From Bordetella genomosp. 9 (GTDB lineage: Bacteria > Pseudomonadota > Gammaproteobacteria > Burkholderiales > Burkholderiaceae_B): DNA of 64,000 nucleotides. Location of the stretch: the NCBI RefSeq assembly GCF_002261425.1, contig NZ_NEVJ01000003.1:1240001-1304000 (forward strand). The letters run 5' to 3'. Under the pieces are notes generated by a model. The model was not told the DNA's origin. It ran no database searches and worked only from the letters and a program-made list of their open reading frames with translations. Below are positions 60,845 to 64,000 of this stretch, piece after piece. The translations under genes and the position numbers were made by a program. How positions within the stretch are numbered: position 1 is the stretch's first letter; each line of letters opens with the position of its first letter.

Positions 60845-60958
60845 GATACCCCTCTCCCAAGTGTCGACTACGTAGTCCGGGGCGCCGTTTATGCCACGGT
60901 CGGCCGCCGGTTTGGCATTGCTTATTGATTTATCAGCCCCGACCGGCCAGGCACTCCA

Positions 60959-61273
60959 TCAAACCGGCTCCATCACGCATTGCAAGGGGTGCTGCTTGGC
61001 ACGCGCATATTGGGCTACCTGGGCCACGCGGGTGGCGGCGATATCGCGGGGGTATACACCGCAGACGCCGCGACCTTCGTTATGGACCTGCAGCATGATG
61101 CGGGTCGCTTCATCCTCGCTTTTGCCGAAAAACTTCTGCAGGACGCCGACGACGAATTCCATCGGCGTGTAGTCATCATTGAGCAATACCACCTGGTACA
61201 TGGGCGGCGGCGCCGTGCGCGCGCTCTCTTTCTCCACGACCAGATCATGCTGAGTATCCGTACTTGTGCTCAT
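60959..61273 (-). CDS. clpS: ATP-dependent Clp protease adaptor ClpS
   Basis: N-degron recognin that hands substrates with bulky N-terminal residues to ClpA. It is 104 aa, with a flexible N-terminal tail, then the core [15 protein letters not shown] whose acidic and hydrophobic residues form the binding pocket, and the [16 protein letters not shown] segment. The ATG at 61273 gives [10 protein letters not shown]. The next gene downstream is yfhM (114 bases away), not clpA as in most relatives. It is divergent from a csp gene, the usual clpS neighbour. Confidence 0.97.
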   Translation of the reverse strand: MSTSTDTQHDLVVEKESARTAPPPMYQVVLLNDDYTPMEFVVGVLQKFFGKSEDEATRIMLQVHNEGRGVCGVYPRDIAATRVAQVAQYARAKQHPLQCVMEPV

Positions 61274-61357
61274 AGCGGCGGCTATTTTATTTAACGGTAG
61301 AAACGCCGGTATCGAAAACCGGGTATTTTTACATGTCGAAATGCGTAGTTTCCATAC

Positions 61358-61387
61358 TTGACGTGCTAAAGAAAAGCAGCGCATTAT
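61358..61387 (+). promoter_or_regulatory. Predicted promoter of the csp gene at 61494
   Basis: TTGACG (61358-61363) and CATTAT (61382-61387) are spaced by 18 bases, 5 of 6 and 4 of 6 to consensus. The implied leader is about 100 bases, in line with other csp genes. Confidence 0.42.
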
Positions 61388-61493
61388 CCGAGGATTCTAA
61401 GTGCTTTCAACTGTTTGTTAGCCTTGGAAAAGGGGGGGAGACGGCCCTGCCGGGGAGCCCTTCTGTCAACATATGATTCAAGAGGCAGTCCGC

Positions 61494-61739
61494 ATGTCTG
61501 ATACGACCGCAACCGCTGTCCAAGGGGACAATCCCAAATCCACGGGTACCGTGAAGTGGTTCAACGACGCCAAGGGATTCGGTTTCATCACTCCCGACGA
61601 CGGCGGTGAAGACTTGTTCGCGCACTTCTCGTCCATCCAGATGAACGGGTTCAAGACCCTGAAAGAGGGCCAAAAGGTGGCATTCGAGATCATCCAGGGA
61701 CCCAAGGGCAAGCAGGCCTTGAACATTACCGCGGCCTGA
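61494..61739 (+). CDS. Cold-shock protein, CspA/CspD family
   Basis: Single cold-shock domain of 81 aa with RNP1 KGFGFI and RNP2 LFAHF, plus a 15-residue polar N-terminal extension ([10 protein letters not shown]) missing from the other csp gene of the window. The ATG at 61494 has GAGG 8 bases upstream. An in-frame ATG at 61473 lacks a ribosome-binding site. It is divergent from clpS and followed by a strong terminator. Confidence 0.93.
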   Translation: MSDTTATAVQGDNPKSTGTVKWFNDAKGFGFITPDDGGEDLFAHFSSIQMNGFKTLKEGQKVAFEIIQGPKGKQALNITAA

Positions 61740-61781
61740 GCGATCAGTCGTGGGCTTGTAGGCGTCTTCGAGTACCATACG

Positions 61782-61813
61782 AAGGCGGGGCGGCTGACGC
61801 CCCGCCTTTTTTG
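61782..61813 (+). terminator. Rho-independent terminator after csp
   Basis: A 10-bp stem AAGGCGGGGC/GCCCCGCCTT (61782-61791 with 61799-61808) has a 7-base loop and is followed by further T residues. Confidence 0.92.
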
Positions 61814-61834
61814 CGTACTCCTTTCGTAGCCATC

Positions 61835-62341
61835 ATGCATAACGGTGCTGTCTTGCTGCAAGCCAAATACCCATCGAAAGGGCGTCAGGCCGCCCTCGCC
61901 GCCTTCCTCGCCATCGCCGCGCTGGTCTCCAGCACCCTCCCGGTCCCGGCACGGGCCCAGCAGTTCGCCGAAGCGCAATCGGTACTCCCCAAGACCCAAC
62001 TGTCGGCGGGCATACACGTCATCCAGGCCGAAGTCGCCAACACCGACGAGACCCGCGAACGAGGACTGATGTTCCGCAAGCAGCTCGAGGGCAACGACGG
62101 CATGCTGTTCGTGTTCGAGCGGCCTGACCGGCAATGCTTCTGGATGCACAACACGCCCCTGCCCCTGTCCATCGCTTTCATCGCCGATGATGGCACCATT
62201 GCCAATATCGAGGACATGGCGCCCGAAACCGACGATACCCACTGTTCCCGGAAACCGGTCCGGTATGCCCTGGAAATGGCGCAAGGTTGGTTTGCCAGTC
62301 ATGGAATCAGTACGGGCCAGAAAATCGACGGCCTGCCTTAA
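61835..62341 (+). CDS. Exported DUF192 family protein
   Basis: The function of DUF192 is unknown. The 168-aa protein has a signal peptide (hydrophobic core AALAAFLAIAALVSS, cleavage after ARA) and a DUF192 domain from about residue 40. That domain carries typical stretches: VEVAN-like AEVANTDETRERGLMFR, MLFVF and FWMHNT. Two cysteines lie in the domain (QCFWM and HCSRK). The ATG at 61835 is preferred to a TTG at 61811, which lies inside the csp terminator. It starts only 21 bases after that terminator, so its promoter is unclear. Confidence 0.88.
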   Translation: MHNGAVLLQAKYPSKGRQAALAAFLAIAALVSSTLPVPARAQQFAEAQSVLPKTQLSAGIHVIQAEVANTDETRERGLMFRKQLEGNDGMLFVFERPDRQCFWMHNTPLPLSIAFIADDGTIANIEDMAPETDDTHCSRKPVRYALEMAQGWFASHGISTGQKIDGLP

Positions 62342-62364
62342 ATGTACCGAGAAGAATACATAAT

Positions 62365-62397
62365 AAAAAAGCGAGCAGCCATTGCTCGCTTTTTTTT
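62365..62397. terminator. Bidirectional terminator between DUF192 gene and pcaF
   Basis: GCGAGCA (62371-62377) and TGCTCGC (62383-62389) close a GCCAT loop. Six A residues precede and eight T residues follow, so it serves both converging genes. Confidence 0.92.
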
Positions 62398-62478
62398 CTG
62401 CCGATAATCGGGCCTGGTCGGCCCGATAATACCGGGGGAAGCGAAAAGCGGGCGTGTAAAACCCGCCGACCGTCCTTT

Positions 62479-63684
62479 TTACACCCGTTCCAGGATCACC
62501 GCGATGCCCTGCCCGACGCCAATGCACATCGTGCACAGGGCATAGCGGCCACCGGTGCGGGCCAACTGGTTGATTGCCGTGGTGGCCAGGCGGGCGCCGC
62601 TGGCGCCCAGAGGATGCCCCAGGGCGATCGCGCCACCATTCGGATTCACCCGGGGGTCGTTATCGCCGATGCCCAGTTCGCGCAGCACCGCCAATCCCTG
62701 GGCCGCGAAGGCCTCGTTCAGTTCGATCACGTCCATCTGATCCAGCTTCAGCCCGGTGAGGGCCAGGACCTTGCGGGTGGCGGGGACCGGACCGATTCCC
62801 ATGATACGGGGCGGCACGCCGGCCGTGGCCATCCCGACGACCCGGGCGCGCGGCGTCAGTCCGTGGCGGCGCAAGGCGCCTTCACCCGCCAGCAGCAGCG
62901 CCGCAGCGCCGTCGTTGACGCCCGAGGCGTTGCCCGCCGTCACGGTGCCGTTTTCCCGCACCACGCCCTTGAGACGTGCCAGGGCTTCCATGCTGGTTTC
63001 GCGCGGATGCTCGTCCTTGCCGACCAGGATGGGGTCACCCTTCTTCTGTGCCACCGAAACCGGCGTCAGCTCGGCGTCGAAGTAGCCGGCCTGTTGGGCC
63101 TTGACGGCCTTTTCCTGGCTGGCCAGGGCGAAACGATCCTGATCTTCGCGGCCGATCTTGAATTCGGTGGCGACGTTCTCCGCCGTCTCGGGCATGGAAT
63201 CGACACCGTATTGGGCCTTCATCAGCTTGTTGACGAAGCGCCAGCCTATGGTGGTGTCGTAGATCGCGGCATTGCGCGAGAACGCGCTCTCTGCCTTTCC
63301 CATGACGAACGGCGCGCGGCTCATGCTTTCGACCCCGCCCGCCAGCATCAGGCCGGCTTCGCCGGCGCGGATCGCGCGGGCGGCGCTACCCAGGGCGTCC
63401 AGTCCCGACCCGCAGAGGCGGTTGACCGTGGCGCCCGGCACCTCGACCGGCAGGCCCGCCAGCAGCAGCCCCATGCGGGCGACGTTGCGGTTGTCCTCGC
63501 CCGCCTGGTTGGCGCAGCCGAAGATGACGTCGTCGAGTTCCTGCCATTGCACGCCCGGATTGCGCGCCATCAGCGCCTTGATGGGTACGGCGGCCAGGTC
63601 GTCCGCGCGCACGGAAGACAACGCGCCACCGTAGCGACCGAAGGGGGTGCGGATGGCATCACAGATATAGGCTTGCTCGGTCAT
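62479..63684 (-). CDS. pcaF: 3-Oxoadipyl-CoA thiolase
   Basis: Last step of the beta-ketoadipate and phenylacetate routes: splits 3-oxoadipyl-CoA into succinyl-CoA and acetyl-CoA. It is 401 aa. The thiolase triad is complete: Cys91 (VNRLCGSG), His357 ([10 protein letters not shown]) and Cys387 ([10 protein letters not shown]). Length and the N-terminal [16 protein letters not shown] fit PcaF/PaaJ better than acetoacetyl-CoA thiolases. The ATG at 63684 is the conserved start; the long upstream frame is spurious. No other pca gene is adjacent, so pathway placement rests on the family. Confidence 0.88.
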   Translation of the reverse strand: MTEQAYICDAIRTPFGRYGGALSSVRADDLAAVPIKALMARNPGVQWQELDDVIFGCANQAGEDNRNVARMGLLLAGLPVEVPGATVNRLCGSGLDALGSAARAIRAGEAGLMLAGGVESMSRAPFVMGKAESAFSRNAAIYDTTIGWRFVNKLMKAQYGVDSMPETAENVATEFKIGREDQDRFALASQEKAVKAQQAGYFDAELTPVSVAQKKGDPILVGKDEHPRETSMEALARLKGVVRENGTVTAGNASGVNDGAAALLLAGEGALRRHGLTPRARVVGMATAGVPPRIMGIGPVPATRKVLALTGLKLDQMDVIELNEAFAAQGLAVLRELGIGDNDPRVNPNGGAIALGHPLGASGARLATTAINQLARTGGRYALCTMCIGVGQGIAVILERV

Positions 63685-63778
63685 GTCTCGCTCTCTGGAA
63701 GTTAGAAGCGAAATGGTAGCCCAGGCGGGCGAGGCGCCTGGGAAAGGCGGGGCGGGACGTCCATGCCATGGACATCGT

Positions 63779-64000
63779 CTAAGGGCTGGACGAAGCGGTT
63801 GGCGTGGAGGCCTGCTTGGCGGCCCGGCCCGCTTCCACGATGGCCTGGCGGCGGAAGCGGCCGGCGGCCAGGTGATAGAAGGCATGCGGGCAGAATTGCC
63901 GCGACACCAGCGAGCCCGTCAGGGAACCCAGCAGCAGCCAGAACAGCATGGGCTGGCTGCCCGTCATTTCCATCACCACGACGCTGGCGGTAAGCGGCGC
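63779..64000 (-). CDS. C-terminal end of a ClC-type chloride channel/antiporter (partial)
   Basis: The gene runs off the right edge of the window; only the last 73 codons are present. The fragment starts with APLTASVVVMEMTG, the conserved late helix of ClC proteins near the central chloride site. A further hydrophobic helix (PMLFWLLLGSLTGSLVS) and a short basic/Ala tail follow. No CBS domains are present after the membrane part, which is like the ClcA/ClcB short forms. It lies 94 bases upstream of pcaF on the same strand. Confidence 0.85.
   Translation of the reverse strand, partial: APLTASVVVMEMTGSQPMLFWLLLGSLTGSLVSRQFCPHAFYHLAAGRFRRQAIVEAGRAAKQASTPTASSSP

Noticed and set aside
62479..63885. 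Longer N-terminus for pcaF
   Set aside because: The first 67 codons of the long frame are Arg/Pro-rich and unlike thiolases; the ATG at 63684 matches the family start.

Overview
The window reads as a chromosomal segment of a high-GC betaproteobacterium of the Alcaligenaceae, most like Bordetella or Achromobacter. The evidence is the protein style throughout, the dapC-dapD-dapE-prmB order, the tig-clpP-clpX-lon block, a long PutA with an N-terminal ribbon-helix-helix, and the strong third-position GC bias. This is a family-level inference; the sequence alone does not name a species. I see no insertion sequence, prophage, CRISPR array or rRNA. One tRNA is present.

Layout. 1-5.2 kb: a low-molecular-weight tyrosine phosphatase whose 3' end runs into a 13-bp tandem repeat, then uvrB, an aspartate/aromatic aminotransferase and lexA with a textbook SOS box. 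5.2-11.2 kb: the protein quality-control block lon, clpX, clpP, tig, all on the minus strand, with a heat-shock type promoter before lon. 11.4-12.7 kb: a YqhA-like membrane protein, a cold-shock protein and tRNA-Leu(UAG). 12.7-18.8 kb: the plus-strand succinylase lysine/DAP run dapCDE, then prmB and the ABC-F ATPase yheS. 18.8-25.2 kb: uvrD coupled to a fatty-acid desaturase, a small exported protein, an RsmB-type methyltransferase and purN. 25.2-35.4 kb: ribF-ileS-lspA, an aldehyde dehydrogenase, coaBC, a DUF457 membrane protein, a DedA protein, an unknown membrane protein and dut. 35.4-43 kb: an Old Yellow Enzyme family oxidoreductase, the Mn/Fe transporter mntH behind a Fur-like site, and a complete branched-chain amino-acid ABC transporter. 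43-50.9 kb: trifunctional putA and the pqiABC lipid-transport set. 50.9-61.3 kb: clpA and clpS, kept apart by a 7.6-kb pair of periplasmic genes (pbpC and a giant alpha-2-macroglobulin). 61.4-64 kb: a second cold-shock gene, a DUF192 protein, pcaF, and the end of a ClC chloride channel gene cut by the window edge.

How the genes work together. Proteolysis is unusually well represented: Lon, ClpXP, trigger factor, ClpA and its adaptor ClpS. DNA repair and SOS genes (uvrB, lexA, uvrD) are interspersed. Many neighbours overlap by ATGA, TGATG or TAATG (tig/clpP, dapD/dapE, prmB/yheS, desaturase/uvrD, livH-M-G-F, pqiB/pqiC, clpA/pqiA, yfhM/pbpC), which implies translational coupling.

Most of the window is core genome. 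The best candidates for something new are the 13-bp array grown from the phosphatase 3' end, the pbpC-yfhM pair wedged between clpS and clpA, the clpA-pqiABC coupling, and the palindromic element plus Fur-like site before mntH.
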